From assembly GCF_030010235.1 (NCBI RefSeq), contig NZ_JASCRS010000003.1, positions 422,478 to 471,071 of the forward strand: DNA of 48,594 nt, written 5' to 3'. Both the position numbers and the translations under genes were made by a program. Positions 1-8,657 of this stretch are shown here, in pieces. The DNA comes from Leucobacter sp. UT-8R-CII-1-4 (GTDB lineage Bacteria; Actinomycetota; Actinomycetes; Actinomycetales; Microbacteriaceae). The notes beneath the pieces are model-generated. The model saw nothing but the letters and a program-made list of their open reading frames with translations, was not told the DNA's origin and searched no databases. Position 1 is the first letter of the stretch; the number at the start of each line of letters is the position of its first letter.

Positions 1-1
1 T

Positions 2-226
2 GAAGTGCAGGAGTTCCAGCTGGGAACGGTGTGGACTTCCCCTGCTGGCACGTTTGGTATGACGTATGGTCCGTTCCGTGATGGTTACTTGGCTGCTGGT
101 GGTCCTGCTGGTTCGTGGGGTTGGCCTGCTGGTAACGCCGACTGCACGCTTGAGGGTGGCGGATGTGTCATGCCATTCCAACAAGGCACGGCACGCTACG
201 AGAACGGCAGATTCACTTTCCAGTAG
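2..226 (+). CDS. LGFP-repeat surface protein, C-terminal fragment
   Basis: Only the last 74 codons are in the window; the frame is open to the left edge, so the true start lies outside. The fragment ends with one LGFP-type repeat: a GGPAGSWGWP core followed by Gly-Trp-Pro spacing and a closing GTARYENGRF. In known LGFP proteins tandem repeats of about 50 residues are found in exported proteins of actinobacteria and are thought to bind the cell wall or its glycopolymers. Two cysteines (in ADCTLEGGGC) could form a disulfide. Its place at the edge of a polysaccharide locus fits a wall-associated role, but the enzymatic or structural part of the protein is not visible. Confidence 0.7.
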   Translation, partial: EVQEFQLGTVWTSPAGTFGMTYGPFRDGYLAAGGPAGSWGWPAGNADCTLEGGGCVMPFQQGTARYENGRFTFQ

Positions 227-262
227 CAGCGAATTTCAACGGTCGGTCTTAGCTAGGTGCAT

Positions 263-274
263 TAGCATGATCGT
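263..274 (+). promoter_or_regulatory. -10 box of a probable leaderless promoter
   Basis: TAGCAT at 263-268 is followed by a 6-base spacer and the GTG at 275. There is no Shine-Dalgarno sequence, so transcription probably begins at the start codon. Confidence 0.45.
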
Positions 275-1450
275 GTGATCACCTTGCTAAGGCAGACCGT
301 AAATTCAGGCTTGCAAATCGGGCAGCGTTTAGTTGCGCGCCTGAGCTATCAAGTGCACACTCGACGTCCGAAGGGCCGTCAGATTAGCTGGGTTGTCGGC
401 CCCGAAGAGGTGGCCAGCATGATGGTCAGCATTGCGAATGCGTTGCCAAATTCATATTCAGTCTGCCTCGTTCCGCACGCATATTACTCCGGCCCGTATG
501 ACTACATGCCAAAGGCAGGCTTTGGTGGTTGGCCAGCACAGAAACTTCGTGAGGCTTGGGAGTTTGGGCGCTTGGCAACGCTCGCCGAGGGTTTTATCTA
601 TGTCGGCGGGAACGGGTTTCTCGCGACTCAACACGATTCGCGTGCTTTTGAATTTCAGTTCTTGAAAGAGCGTGGCCTGAAAGTCATCTGCTACTTCACG
701 GGCTCTGATATTCGATCCTTGAAGGTTCTCGCAACAGTGGAGGAGCGCGTCGGGCTGCCGCACGGTGCGAGTTATCTGCCAACTCTTTCGCCGGTATTTG
801 CTACTGATTCATACGACAATGCGCGCAAGGACCTGGCGAACACTGCAGACGAGCACGCGGATCTCATTTTCACCGCAGCAGTTGACCAAATCGGCTATCT
901 GCAACGCCCTACCGAGCCATTCATGTACTTTTTCGACGGTGATAAGGTGCTTGATTCACTCGAGAAGTTCGACAATGTGGAGCGACCCGTCATCGTGCAT
1001 GCGGCATCGTCGCCGATTCCGAAGGGTACGCAGCTAGTCCGCGCTGCGGTTGCCGCTATGCGTGCAGAAGGCTTCGACTTTGAGTACGTGGAGCTGTTGA
1101 CAGCACCACATGAGGAAGTTCAAAGACAACTCGCACGAGCACACATTGTGCTGAACCAGTTCTATTCGTATGTGCTTGGTGTGTTTGGTGTCGAAGCGTT
1201 GGCAGCGGGTGCTGTGGTGCTCTCCAGCGCTGACGAGCACATCGAGACTGACCTGCCGGCTGGGTCGAACGAAGCTTGGGTTGTGACTTATCACTATCAA
1301 GTTACCGAGCACTTGCGAAGAGCCTTGCAGCTCACCAGCAGTGAGCTTCGCGCTCAAGGTGAACGGGGCCAGCTTTGGGTCAGACAGCACGCAACCGCTG
1401 AGGTGTCTGGTCAGCGGCTGCGTGCTGCTGTGGCAGCACTTCTTGACTAA
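275..1450 (+). CDS. GT-B type glycosyltransferase (GT4-like)
   Basis: A 391-residue protein with a Rossmann-like C-terminal half typical of GT-B glycosyltransferases. After a strand (PVIVHAASS) comes an SPIPKGT donor-side loop, then an FGVEALAAGAVV helix where GT4 enzymes carry the EX7E-type nucleotide-sugar region. The N-terminal half is less conserved. It is clearly related, though distantly, to the products of 12332-13519 and 18508-19731, which share the KGT/KGS loop and the G(V)(A/E)xEAxAxGxVV block. The GTG start has no ribosome site but sits 6 bases after a -10 box. The gene converges on the amidotransferase gene that follows. It probably adds a sugar to a cytoplasmic lipid-linked glycopolymer; donor and acceptor cannot be read. 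Confidence 0.6.
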   Translation: MITLLRQTVNSGLQIGQRLVARLSYQVHTRRPKGRQISWVVGPEEVASMMVSIANALPNSYSVCLVPHAYYSGPYDYMPKAGFGGWPAQKLREAWEFGRLATLAEGFIYVGGNGFLATQHDSRAFEFQFLKERGLKVICYFTGSDIRSLKVLATVEERVGLPHGASYLPTLSPVFATDSYDNARKDLANTADEHADLIFTAAVDQIGYLQRPTEPFMYFFDGDKVLDSLEKFDNVERPVIVHAASSPIPKGTQLVRAAVAAMRAEGFDFEYVELLTAPHEEVQRQLARAHIVLNQFYSYVLGVFGVEALAAGAVVLSSADEHIETDLPAGSNEAWVVTYHYQVTEHLRRALQLTSSELRAQGERGQLWVRQHATAEVSGQRLRAAVAALLD

Positions 1451-1451
1451 G

Positions 1452-1481
1452 GAGCTACCAGACTCTTAGTCTTGGTAACTC
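1452..1481. terminator. Convergent hairpin terminator
   Basis: An imperfect 13-bp stem (GAGCTACCAGACT against AGTCTTGGTAACTC) with a CTT loop lies between two convergent genes. The stop codon of the minus-strand gene (1466-1468) is in the loop. There is no long U tract. Confidence 0.45.
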
Positions 1482-3241
1482 TTGAGGTAGCTTCTCGTCC
1501 ACGCACATGCGACAGCAGTCGCACTGATACCAATCCGTCCAAATGGGTTGGTGACTACTCGTGGATCGAGTGTCACGCCATTTGCGATAGTGAGTGGTGC
1601 CTTCGTATGCTCGCTCAATAGTGAGTTCCAATGCGAAGACTGCACCGAAAGTGTCGTGGTTTGGCCTTGGCTGAGTCTCCGGTTGTACATGCGGTTCAAC
1701 ATGCGAAAAATACCGAGCGGGAAGGCGAGCATCGCGCGCAACTTCCACGACATTGGAGCGGTGCTGGTGTCGTACTCAGGTGAAAGCAATTTTCCTGTGT
1801 TGTGGTAGGGAATATCCTGCAACTCCGGAGCCTTTGCCCAAATCATTCGTTGGTAGAAATTACGCTGCTGGATGTCTTTGCCCCGGAGACGGAGCAAATT
1901 CTGAACGAAACCAGGAGCCATCACCGGCGCAATCTCGAGTACGTTTGCGCACATTCGTGCTGGTGAGAGGAAAGTGAATACCGGAGCACAGTAGGTGTAT
2001 GCCCAGTAGCTCACGCGCTGTGCCGCAGTGCTGCCGTGCGGCCCGGAAACCTGCGCTGCAATTCGTTTACGAGTCTGCTTGATATGGCGGGTAGCCCACG
2101 GTGAGTCGCGGAAGAGCTCTTCAGCGCCGAGATTCTCGGTGAATGTCCCAAGCCAGAATTTCAACGCACGTTTGGTTTCGCGAGGATCGGCAAACTCTGA
2201 GAAGTTCGGCACGAAGGCGCCGATGAGTAAATCAGCTGGCCATGCACCAACGATTCGAACATGGTCCCTGTTCTTGAGTTGGGAGCGGTAGTACGGAATA
2301 TTGTTGGCTGCGGCGTGCAGTGGTGCCTGACCTGCGGTAAGTAGCCAAGCCGCACGAAGATCTTCTTGGCCGCTCTCCGGGAGCGTGAGTGTTTCGTGTG
2401 CGAACCCGTACCGTGAGGTGATCTCGCCAGCGATTGCAAGCTCTTTGCCATCTTCTAGGTTCATAGTGATGCAGTTCACGTCGCTTGCCCCGGAACGGGA
2501 GATCGCAATCGCGGTGAGACGAGAATCTAGGCCGCCGGAAAGCTGCACTACGGTGTTTTCGCTCTCAACATTTAGCTGCTTGACTGCTTCGACGAGGCTT
2601 TCGAATGTCTCATCAACTTGTTTGTCGAGGTCAAAGTCTTCGAGCTCAACATAGTCGGGGGAAGCATGCTTCTTTTGCGGTTGCATAGCTATTGGAAGAG
2701 CAGAAGCTGTCGCTGAGAACGAGAGCTCTTCGCCAGGCCAAAGCCGGTTGATGCCTTCTACAGTGGTTGAGCGCCCGAGCACATATTGATAAGAGATGAG
2801 TTCGCTAACGGCTTCGAGCGAAAGCTCACTCAGCCCGAGCGCGATCGCGATCGCGTGTACATCACTACCGATTGCTGCTCCACGCTCCGTGCTCGCGTAA
2901 AACAGTGGCCACGGATAGTTTGGGTCGGCTTCGGTGCGAAGTGTGGCGGCGTTGTCTTTGTCGTCGAGAATTATGCCTGCGTAGGACGCAATCTCAGGGG
3001 CGCCATCTGAGCTGTGGTTCTGGACGCCGCGGAACCCGCCCCAGAGGTGAAATCCAGTCGATGATTCGGTGAAAAAAGCATATGGAGAAGACGCGTCGTA
3101 TGCGAGCAACACGTCGCCGAAGCGACCGAAACGAGCGTCGCCGGTGAATCCGGTGTTCTGTAGTTCAGAAAAATGTCGTTCGAGCTTTTTCTGAATAGCA
3201 TCGTGGTTTTGGGGGGCAGTAACGATTGCAAGCATGTGCAT
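1466..3241 (-). CDS. Asparagine-synthase-like amidotransferase
   Basis: About 591 residues. The N-terminal half resembles the Ntn glutaminase fold of class II amidotransferases but starts MHMLAIVTAPQ, so the catalytic Cys2 of asparagine synthetase B is missing. The C-terminal half is an AsnB synthetase domain with the ATP-pyrophosphatase signature SGGLDSR around residue 235-241. The expected reaction is ATP-dependent amidation or a related adenylation of a carboxylate. In a locus that also makes uronic acid (WecC), a glycopolymer uronate is a plausible substrate; this is inference. The ATG at 3241 is used; the ATG at 3235 and a TTG at 3253 are also possible, and none has a good ribosome site. 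The gene is divergent from the aminotransferase gene. Confidence 0.7.
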   Translation of the reverse strand: MHMLAIVTAPQNHDAIQKKLERHFSELQNTGFTGDARFGRFGDVLLAYDASSPYAFFTESSTGFHLWGGFRGVQNHSSDGAPEIASYAGIILDDKDNAATLRTEADPNYPWPLFYASTERGAAIGSDVHAIAIALGLSELSLEAVSELISYQYVLGRSTTVEGINRLWPGEELSFSATASALPIAMQPQKKHASPDYVELEDFDLDKQVDETFESLVEAVKQLNVESENTVVQLSGGLDSRLTAIAISRSGASDVNCITMNLEDGKELAIAGEITSRYGFAHETLTLPESGQEDLRAAWLLTAGQAPLHAAANNIPYYRSQLKNRDHVRIVGAWPADLLIGAFVPNFSEFADPRETKRALKFWLGTFTENLGAEELFRDSPWATRHIKQTRKRIAAQVSGPHGSTAAQRVSYWAYTYCAPVFTFLSPARMCANVLEIAPVMAPGFVQNLLRLRGKDIQQRNFYQRMIWAKAPELQDIPYHNTGKLLSPEYDTSTAPMSWKLRAMLAFPLGIFRMLNRMYNRRLSQGQTTTLSVQSSHWNSLLSEHTKAPLTIANGVTLDPRVVTNPFGRIGISATAVACAWTRSYLKSYQD

Positions 3242-3352
3242 GTTAAAAATCAAATCACAGCATTGCCTGGCTCAGCGCAAGAGAGGCTGTGACTTTGGTA
3301 GAAACGGGAAGGCACATCCCAGCACGCGGCAAATGCTTCAGCATGGGCGGGT

Positions 3353-3365
3353 TAGGATTAGGTTC
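3353..3365 (+). promoter_or_regulatory. -10 box of a probable leaderless promoter
   Basis: TAGGAT at 3353-3358, then 7 bases, then the ATG at 3366. This supports the internal ATG over the longer upstream frame. Confidence 0.5.
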
Positions 3366-4481
3366 ATGAGCGAGATTTCATTCATCCCTCCAGCCAAACC
3401 AATCATCGGTGAAGAGGAGCGCGCAGCTGTTGACCGCGTGCTTCAGTCGGGAATGATTGCACAGGGTCCAGAGGTTGCTGCTTTTGAGCAGGAATTCGCT
3501 GCGCACTTTGTGAATGGTCGGCCAACCGTTGCCGTGAACTCGGGAACCAGCGGGCAGCATCTTGGTCTTTTGGCCGCTGGCGTCGGTGCTGGTGACGAAG
3601 TGATCGTGCCATCGTTCACTTTCGCTGCAACTGGAAACTCGGTTGCGCTCACTGGAGCGACACCGGTGTTTGCTGATATTGAGCTTGATCACTTCACACT
3701 TGACCCAGAATCGGTGCGCGCCGCGATTACGCCACGTACCAAGGGAATCATGCCGGTGCACCTTTATGGTCACCCTTTCCTCGCAGATCAGATTGAAGCG
3801 ATTGCACAGGAGCACGGGCTCGAGATCTACGAAGACGCTGCTCAAGCACACGGTGCGACCTGGAACGATCGACCAGTCGGCACCTTCGGTACTTTCGCAA
3901 TGTTTAGCCTGTACCCAACGAAGAACATGACCTCAGGTGAGGGCGGTATGGTTTCGTGCGCCAACGATGACCTGGCCCGAAAGGTTCGAGTGCTTCGTAA
4001 TCAGGGTATGGAAGCGCAGTACCAGAACGAGGTCATCGGCTTCAACGCACGTATGACCGACTTGCACGCTGCAATCGGACGGGTGCAGCTTACGAAGGTT
4101 GACCGGTGGACCGAAATTCGCCGCGAGAACGCTGCGGTGCTCGATGCTGGTCTAGCCAGTGTCGACGGAATCATCACGCCAAAGGTCGCTGAACAAGCAA
4201 AGCATGTGTACCACCAGTACACCGTTCGTGTAGACGCGTCAGAACGAGACAATATTCGTGAGGCGCTGAATAGCGAGTACGGGATTGGCACCGGCGTGTA
4301 CTACCCGATTCCAAACCACCGCTTGCCTTCGCTTGAACGTTTCGCAGTTGGGCTTGAACTGCCTCAAACAGAAATTGCAGCGGCAGAAGTGTTCTCACTG
4401 CCAGTCCACCCATCGCTGTCAGCAGAGGATCTTGATCGTATCGTGCAAGGCGTGACGAAGGTTCTGAACGCTGGCGCCTGA
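3366..4481 (+). CDS. DegT/DnrJ/EryC1/StrS sugar aminotransferase
   Basis: A 371-residue PLP enzyme of the nucleotide-sugar aminotransferase family, which turns a keto-sugar nucleotide into an amino sugar using glutamate. Family landmarks are clear: NSGTSGQHLGL near residue 58, the PLP-ring aspartate in YEDAAQAHG (Asp157), and the PLP lysine in SLYPTKNMTSGEGG (Lys186). The length is normal. The frame is open 44 codons further upstream, but homology begins at MSEISFIPPAKP, and a -10 box ends 7 bases before this ATG. The next gene (an ABC exporter) starts 33 bases after its stop, so the two and the following glycosyltransferase probably form one operon. The dehydratase that would supply the keto sugar is not in the window. 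Confidence 0.88.
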   Translation: MSEISFIPPAKPIIGEEERAAVDRVLQSGMIAQGPEVAAFEQEFAAHFVNGRPTVAVNSGTSGQHLGLLAAGVGAGDEVIVPSFTFAATGNSVALTGATPVFADIELDHFTLDPESVRAAITPRTKGIMPVHLYGHPFLADQIEAIAQEHGLEIYEDAAQAHGATWNDRPVGTFGTFAMFSLYPTKNMTSGEGGMVSCANDDLARKVRVLRNQGMEAQYQNEVIGFNARMTDLHAAIGRVQLTKVDRWTEIRRENAAVLDAGLASVDGIITPKVAEQAKHVYHQYTVRVDASERDNIREALNSEYGIGTGVYYPIPNHRLPSLERFAVGLELPQTEIAAAEVFSLPVHPSLSAEDLDRIVQGVTKVLNAGA

Positions 4482-4514
4482 TCTTCCCTTCTTTGATTAG
4501 GCTGAGGAACAAAC

Positions 4515-6293
4515 ATGCGGAGTTTGTGGCGGACGCTAGTTGAACTCTTCAACTTGCTTCCTCGTGGGGCAAAGCCCTTTTACGTTTGGTATTCGATCGT
4601 CTCGGGCGCTCTGGCGATTCTCGATACGCTCGCGCTTGCCTTAGTTGTCGTTGTGGTAACCCCAATCGGAACGGGGGAGCCAATTCACCTGCCGGTGATT
4701 GGCGAGGTTCCGCTTTCCGCTTCGGGATGGCTGGTCGTTGCGATATGCGCACTTTTCTTGCTCAAGGGTGTGCTAGCAATTCTGCTTCACTGGTATGCAA
4801 CGCGTCGCTTTGCGCAGTTTGAGCTTGAGATCGGCGACGAACTATTTCGTGCCTACACTCACTCCTCCTGGGAGAAGCGTTCGCAGATTAGTACCGCTTC
4901 GGCCACCCGACTTGTGGATATGTCGATGGCGAACGCGAACCTTGGTTTTATCCTGCCGCTATCGCAGATTCCAACAAACGCACTTACTTTCATCGCCGTG
5001 CTTGGCGTGCTTGTAGTAAGCCAACCACTTACTGCGTTGATCGCTTTGGTGTACCTCTCAGCATTTGCAGCGCTCATGCTGCTCGTGCTTGGTAAACGTG
5101 CGACCTGGGCCGGCACAGAGAATCGCCTTTATTCCTTTGCCATTGCCACGATCATGACCGAGATGGTGGACGCGCTCAAAGAGGTTGTGCTTCGCGACAA
5201 GCTGGACGAAATTGGTCGAGTAATCACGAAAAACCGTAAGGTCGCCACTCGCGCGCGCGCGAATATTTCTTTTGTCGGCATTGTTCCAAAGTATGCCTAC
5301 GAGAGTGCATTGATCGGCGGTTTCTTGCTGATCGGTGGTACCTCTTACCTCACCGGTGGACTCAACGCAGCGATGGTGTCTGTTGCGCTTTTCGCAGCCA
5401 CGGGTTTCCGCATGATTCCAGCAATGACCGCGGTGCAGACCTCGATCACAACTGCAAACGCGAATGAGATCTACGCAAAAGACGTTATCCGCGAACTGAA
5501 ACACGCACGCAGTGACGAAACCATCGCAGCGCAACAGGACGATACGGGTACTCTGCCCGAGAACCCGCGGGAGCTGGCGCTTCGTGCTGTTTCTTTCCGT
5601 TATCCAGGTGCAGAAAAGAACGTGCTTGACGATCTGAACCTGACGATTCCGTTTGGCTCAACGCTTGCGGTGGTTGGGCCATCCGGTGCCGGAAAATCGA
5701 CCCTTATCGATCTCCTTCTTGGATTGAGCGTCCCCACCGAAGGGGAAATCGATATTGACGGCGTGCCTTTGTCTGACATCATCAAGCAGTGGCGACACAG
5801 CGTCGGCTATGTGCCGCAGCGTGTGGCCCTCTTCGATGCGACCATTGCACAAAACGTCGCGCTCACCTGGGAAGAAGACTACGACGCTGAAAAGGTAGAA
5901 CGGGCACTCGAGCGTGCACACTTGAGCACTCTTGCATCAAGAGGCCAGGGCATACATGAGCGTATCGGCGAACGAGGCTCGGCTATCTCTGGTGGGCAAC
6001 AGCAACGTATGGGTATCGCTCGCGCCCTCTATACCGATCCACTCGTTATGGTGATGGACGAAGCGACGAGCTCGCTCGATACTGCGACTGAACGACGCGT
6101 CACCGAGTCGATGCAGGATTTGCAAGGCGATGTCACGTTTATTACCGTTGCGCATCGACTCGCTACGATTCGTGACTACGACTGCGTGTGCTACTTGGAC
6201 CAAGGCAAGATTCTTGGCCAGGGACGTTTCGAAGAAGTCGTCGAGCAAGTACCCGAGTTCAAGCTCCAAGCACAGCTAGCAGGACTGATATGA
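4515..6293 (+). CDS. ABC exporter, PglK/MsbA-type glycolipid flippase candidate
   Basis: A 592-residue fused ABC transporter. Residues 1-320 hold about six membrane segments of the type I exporter fold. The nucleotide-binding domain follows, with Walker A GPSGAGKST (Lys394), signature SGGQQQR, Walker B LVMVMDEATS and a switch histidine in VAHRL. This architecture matches exporters such as MsbA and the oligosaccharide-lipid flippase PglK. Its position among glycosyltransferases suggests it flips a lipid-linked glycan or its precursor. TGAGGA lies 6 bases before the ATG. Its last codons overlap the next gene by ATGA. It is a close paralog of the product of 20994-22775, with Walker A at the same residue number. 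Confidence 0.85.
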   Translation: MRSLWRTLVELFNLLPRGAKPFYVWYSIVSGALAILDTLALALVVVVVTPIGTGEPIHLPVIGEVPLSASGWLVVAICALFLLKGVLAILLHWYATRRFAQFELEIGDELFRAYTHSSWEKRSQISTASATRLVDMSMANANLGFILPLSQIPTNALTFIAVLGVLVVSQPLTALIALVYLSAFAALMLLVLGKRATWAGTENRLYSFAIATIMTEMVDALKEVVLRDKLDEIGRVITKNRKVATRARANISFVGIVPKYAYESALIGGFLLIGGTSYLTGGLNAAMVSVALFAATGFRMIPAMTAVQTSITTANANEIYAKDVIRELKHARSDETIAAQQDDTGTLPENPRELALRAVSFRYPGAEKNVLDDLNLTIPFGSTLAVVGPSGAGKSTLIDLLLGLSVPTEGEIDIDGVPLSDIIKQWRHSVGYVPQRVALFDATIAQNVALTWEEDYDAEKVERALERAHLSTLASRGQGIHERIGERGSAISGGQQQRMGIARALYTDPLVMVMDEATSSLDTATERRVTESMQDLQGDVTFITVAHRLATIRDYDCVCYLDQGKILGQGRFEEVVEQVPEFKLQAQLAGLI

Positions 6294-7423
6294 CCCAGCC
6301 AAAACCACGGCTTCTCATTCTTTCTTTCTCCGACATCGCGAATGATGCTCGCGTGATGAAGCAGGTTCGACTTTTCGCCGACAGCTTCCAGGTGACGACC
6401 TGCGGTTTTGGCGAGCAACCAGATCCAAGGGTTCGGCACCTTAGCTATGTATCCGCTGGATCGCAGCGCCGTGAACGTATCCAGGCTGTTTTCCGCAGGC
6501 TGAAGTGGTACGAGGTCGTACGGCGTCTTGAGCCGTTCGTGGGTGGCGCCGAACGTGCGTTGCGGGGTGAACACTTTGACGCTGTACTGGTGAACGATCC
6601 AGAGGGCGTGAAAATCGCCTTTGAACTGGTCTCACCTGACCGAGTTCATGTTGACTTGCATGAGTTTTACCCTGGGTTGCATGACCACCTCTCGGAATGG
6701 GTCACCCTGAAACGACCATATTACGAGTGGATGCTTGGCCAGGTGCGGCGGGCGGCGTCAGCAACAACTGTTTCGAAACAGATAGCGCAGCGCTACCAAG
6801 ATGAGTATCAGATTTCTTGCGGAGTGGTACACAATGCGCTGCCGTATCAGCAGCTCACCCCTGGTCTGACTGGCGATCCGATTCGTATTGTGCATTCTGG
6901 TAGCGCCCAAGCGGACCGACGTATTGAAGTCATGATGGAAGCAGTGGCTCGTAGCAGCGCGAATATCACGCTTGATTTGTACCTGACAGCGGAACGTAGC
7001 GCTTATGCGCAATCGCTGCGTGAACTTGCTGATCAACTCGGTGACCGGATCAATGTGCATCCGCCACGTCCCTACTCCGAACTGCTTGCCACGATCAACC
7101 AATTCGACATTGGTATTCATATTCTGCCGCCAATCAACACGAATAATCGGCTTGCGTTGCCGAACAAATTGTTCGACTATGTGCAGGCGAGGCTTGGTGT
7201 AATTGTTGGCCCGACCGAGGCTATGGCGGAACCAGTGGCTGAGTTCGGTATTGGCGCTGTTACTGAAGGCTTTGATGTTGAATCTGTTGTTCGAACACTC
7301 AACACGGTCACCCAAGCGCAGACCGAGGCCTGGAAGCAGCACGCAGACGCTGCCGCAGAACAGTTGAGCGTGGATGCGCAATTGCCGGTTTGGGATGCGG
7401 CCGTCAACGCCCTTGTAAAGTAG
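6290..7423 (+). CDS. GT-B glycosyltransferase coupled to the ABC exporter
   Basis: A 377-residue glycosyltransferase of the GT4-like group. The N terminus LLILSFSDIANDARVMKQV is the usual acceptor-side Rossmann strand and helix; HSGSAQADRRIEVM and the NKLFDYVQARLGVIVG block mark the donor half, although the EX7E pattern is weak. The frame is open to 6188, but homology starts at the ATG at 6290, which overlaps the exporter stop codon as ATGA; this implies translational coupling. The pair (exporter then GT) is repeated at 20994-24130. It probably adds a sugar to the glycan carried by the exporter. The donor is unknown. Confidence 0.75.
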   Translation: MTQPKPRLLILSFSDIANDARVMKQVRLFADSFQVTTCGFGEQPDPRVRHLSYVSAGSQRRERIQAVFRRLKWYEVVRRLEPFVGGAERALRGEHFDAVLVNDPEGVKIAFELVSPDRVHVDLHEFYPGLHDHLSEWVTLKRPYYEWMLGQVRRAASATTVSKQIAQRYQDEYQISCGVVHNALPYQQLTPGLTGDPIRIVHSGSAQADRRIEVMMEAVARSSANITLDLYLTAERSAYAQSLRELADQLGDRINVHPPRPYSELLATINQFDIGIHILPPINTNNRLALPNKLFDYVQARLGVIVGPTEAMAEPVAEFGIGAVTEGFDVESVVRTLNTVTQAQTEAWKQHADAAAEQLSVDAQLPVWDAAVNALVK

Positions 7424-7427
7424 CCGA

Positions 7428-7449
7428 TCGCCACAGACTGAAATGGCGA
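7428..7449. terminator. Possible weak hairpin terminator between convergent genes
   Basis: TCGCCA and TGGCGA form a 6-bp stem with a 10-base loop just after the glycosyltransferase stop. There is no U tract. Confidence 0.25.
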
Positions 7450-7498
7450 CGACACGTCGGCTGAGATTTGGCTTGAACGCTTCGGCCGGCGTGGATAC

Positions 7499-8572
7499 TT
7501 AGCCGAGCGGAATACGCTCGCTGAGCACTTCAACCACTCTGCGTGCAGCGTGTCCATCACCGTAGGGTGCTGCTGTGGTGGGTTGAGGAGCAGGGCGAGT
7601 CAAAGCAGCCAGAATCTCTGTGGTGCTGTTCGCAAGTACATTCCAGCCAAGCTGAACTGTCTCGACCCACTCAGTCTCCCGCCGCATCGTGGTGCACGGT
7701 ACTCGCAGCAAGAAGGCTTCTTTTTGTAGGCCTCCGGAGTCGGTGGCGATGCCCGAGCTGCCAAGGGCAGCTGCAATAAGCTGCGGGTACGCCAGTGAGT
7801 CGCGCAAAACGATTGAGCCCTGTTCGAGTTCGAGGGCCTGCTCGGCAGCTTTCGCACGCAGGCGCGGGTGAGCTAGAAGCACAACTGGTTTGTCGGCGTT
7901 GCTAAGGGCCGTCACAATTTCACGGAGGCGTTCCGGGGAATCGGTATTCTCTGCCCGGTGGATCGTTGCAAGATAGTAGGAATCGGGCAGCTGCAAGTCG
8001 GCGATAGCCGCGGCTTGATCGGCAGACTCTACTTGATTGCGAACTTCGTAGAGCACGTCTGTCATCACATCACCGACAACAACAGTTCGATTCGCTAGGC
8101 CCTCACGGGTGAGATGCTCACGAGCAACCTCAGTGGGCGCGAGGCAGATGTCTGAAGCGTGGTCGGTGAGCACGCGATTGTGCTCCTCCGGCATATCGCG
8201 ATTAAACGATCGAAGACCGGCCTCAAGATGCGCTACTGGATAGTGCAGTTTCACCGCGCTAAGCGTTGCCGCAAGCGTAGAATTTGTGTCGCCGTACACG
8301 AGCACGCAGTCGGGTGAAAACTGTTCGAGTACTTCGTCCATCCGGGCCAGGATCGCGCCGGTCTGCACCCCGTGGCTGCCAGAACCAATACCGAGATGAG
8401 CATCAGGGGCGGGGATTCCGAGGTCACGGAAGAAGATGTCAGAGAGCAAGGGGTCGTAGTGCTGACCCGTGTGCACAATAATATGCTCATGTTCGGTCTC
8501 GCTGATCGCTTTAGCGATTGGCGCGAGCTTGACGAATTGTGGGCGGGCCCCGACGACGCTCATGATCTTCAC
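7499..8572 (-). CDS. wecB: UDP-N-acetylglucosamine 2-epimerase (non-hydrolysing)
   Basis: A 357-residue WecB/MnaA family enzyme that interconverts UDP-GlcNAc and UDP-ManNAc in the cytoplasm. Visible family motifs are GARPQFVKLAPI at the N terminus, GDTNSTLA, HLEAGLRS followed by MPEEHNR, and the catalytic-region histidine in TIHRAEN. The length is normal. The GTG at 8572 lies 7 bases after a TACTAT -10 box, which suggests a leaderless start; the ATG at 8563 is an alternative with AGGTGA five bases before it. The gene is divergent from wecC at 8658, and the two enzymes act in sequence to give UDP-ManNAcA. Confidence 0.92.
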   Translation of the reverse strand: MKIMSVVGARPQFVKLAPIAKAISETEHEHIIVHTGQHYDPLLSDIFFRDLGIPAPDAHLGIGSGSHGVQTGAILARMDEVLEQFSPDCVLVYGDTNSTLAATLSAVKLHYPVAHLEAGLRSFNRDMPEEHNRVLTDHASDICLAPTEVAREHLTREGLANRTVVVGDVMTDVLYEVRNQVESADQAAAIADLQLPDSYYLATIHRAENTDSPERLREIVTALSNADKPVVLLAHPRLRAKAAEQALELEQGSIVLRDSLAYPQLIAAALGSSGIATDSGGLQKEAFLLRVPCTTMRRETEWVETVQLGWNVLANSTTEILAALTRPAPQPTTAAPYGDGHAARRVVEVLSERIPLG

Positions 8573-8585
8573 CTGCTCAATAGTA
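8573..8585 (-). promoter_or_regulatory. -10 box for wecB
   Basis: Read on the minus strand, TACTAT (8580-8585) is followed by 7 bases and the GTG at 8572. It shares the intergenic space with the wecC promoter, so the two genes may be regulated together. Confidence 0.45.
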
Positions 8586-8645
8586 GATGATTCGTGTTAA
8601 GGCGTGCCATTCATGGCGCTAACAGCCCGCCGTTCGGCTCGCGTG

Positions 8646-8657
8646 TAGGATTAGCGG
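8646..8657 (+). promoter_or_regulatory. -10 box of a probable leaderless promoter for wecC
   Basis: TAGGAT at 8646-8651, a 6-base spacer, then the GTG at 8658. No Shine-Dalgarno sequence is present. Confidence 0.5.

Noticed and set aside
2838..2858. GCGATCGCGATCGCG repeat resembling a highly iterated palindrome
   Set aside because: It encodes Ala-Ile-Ala-Ile-Ala in the amidotransferase and no other copies were noticed; chance from codon use.
3234..3365. Upstream extension of the aminotransferase
   Set aside because: The 44 extra codons overlap the divergent gene start, show no family similarity, and a -10 box precedes the internal ATG.
5246..5262. CGCGCGCG run that could be Z-DNA or a regulatory element
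   Set aside because: It lies within the exporter coding frame (Arg-Ala-Arg-Ala) and has no other signal.
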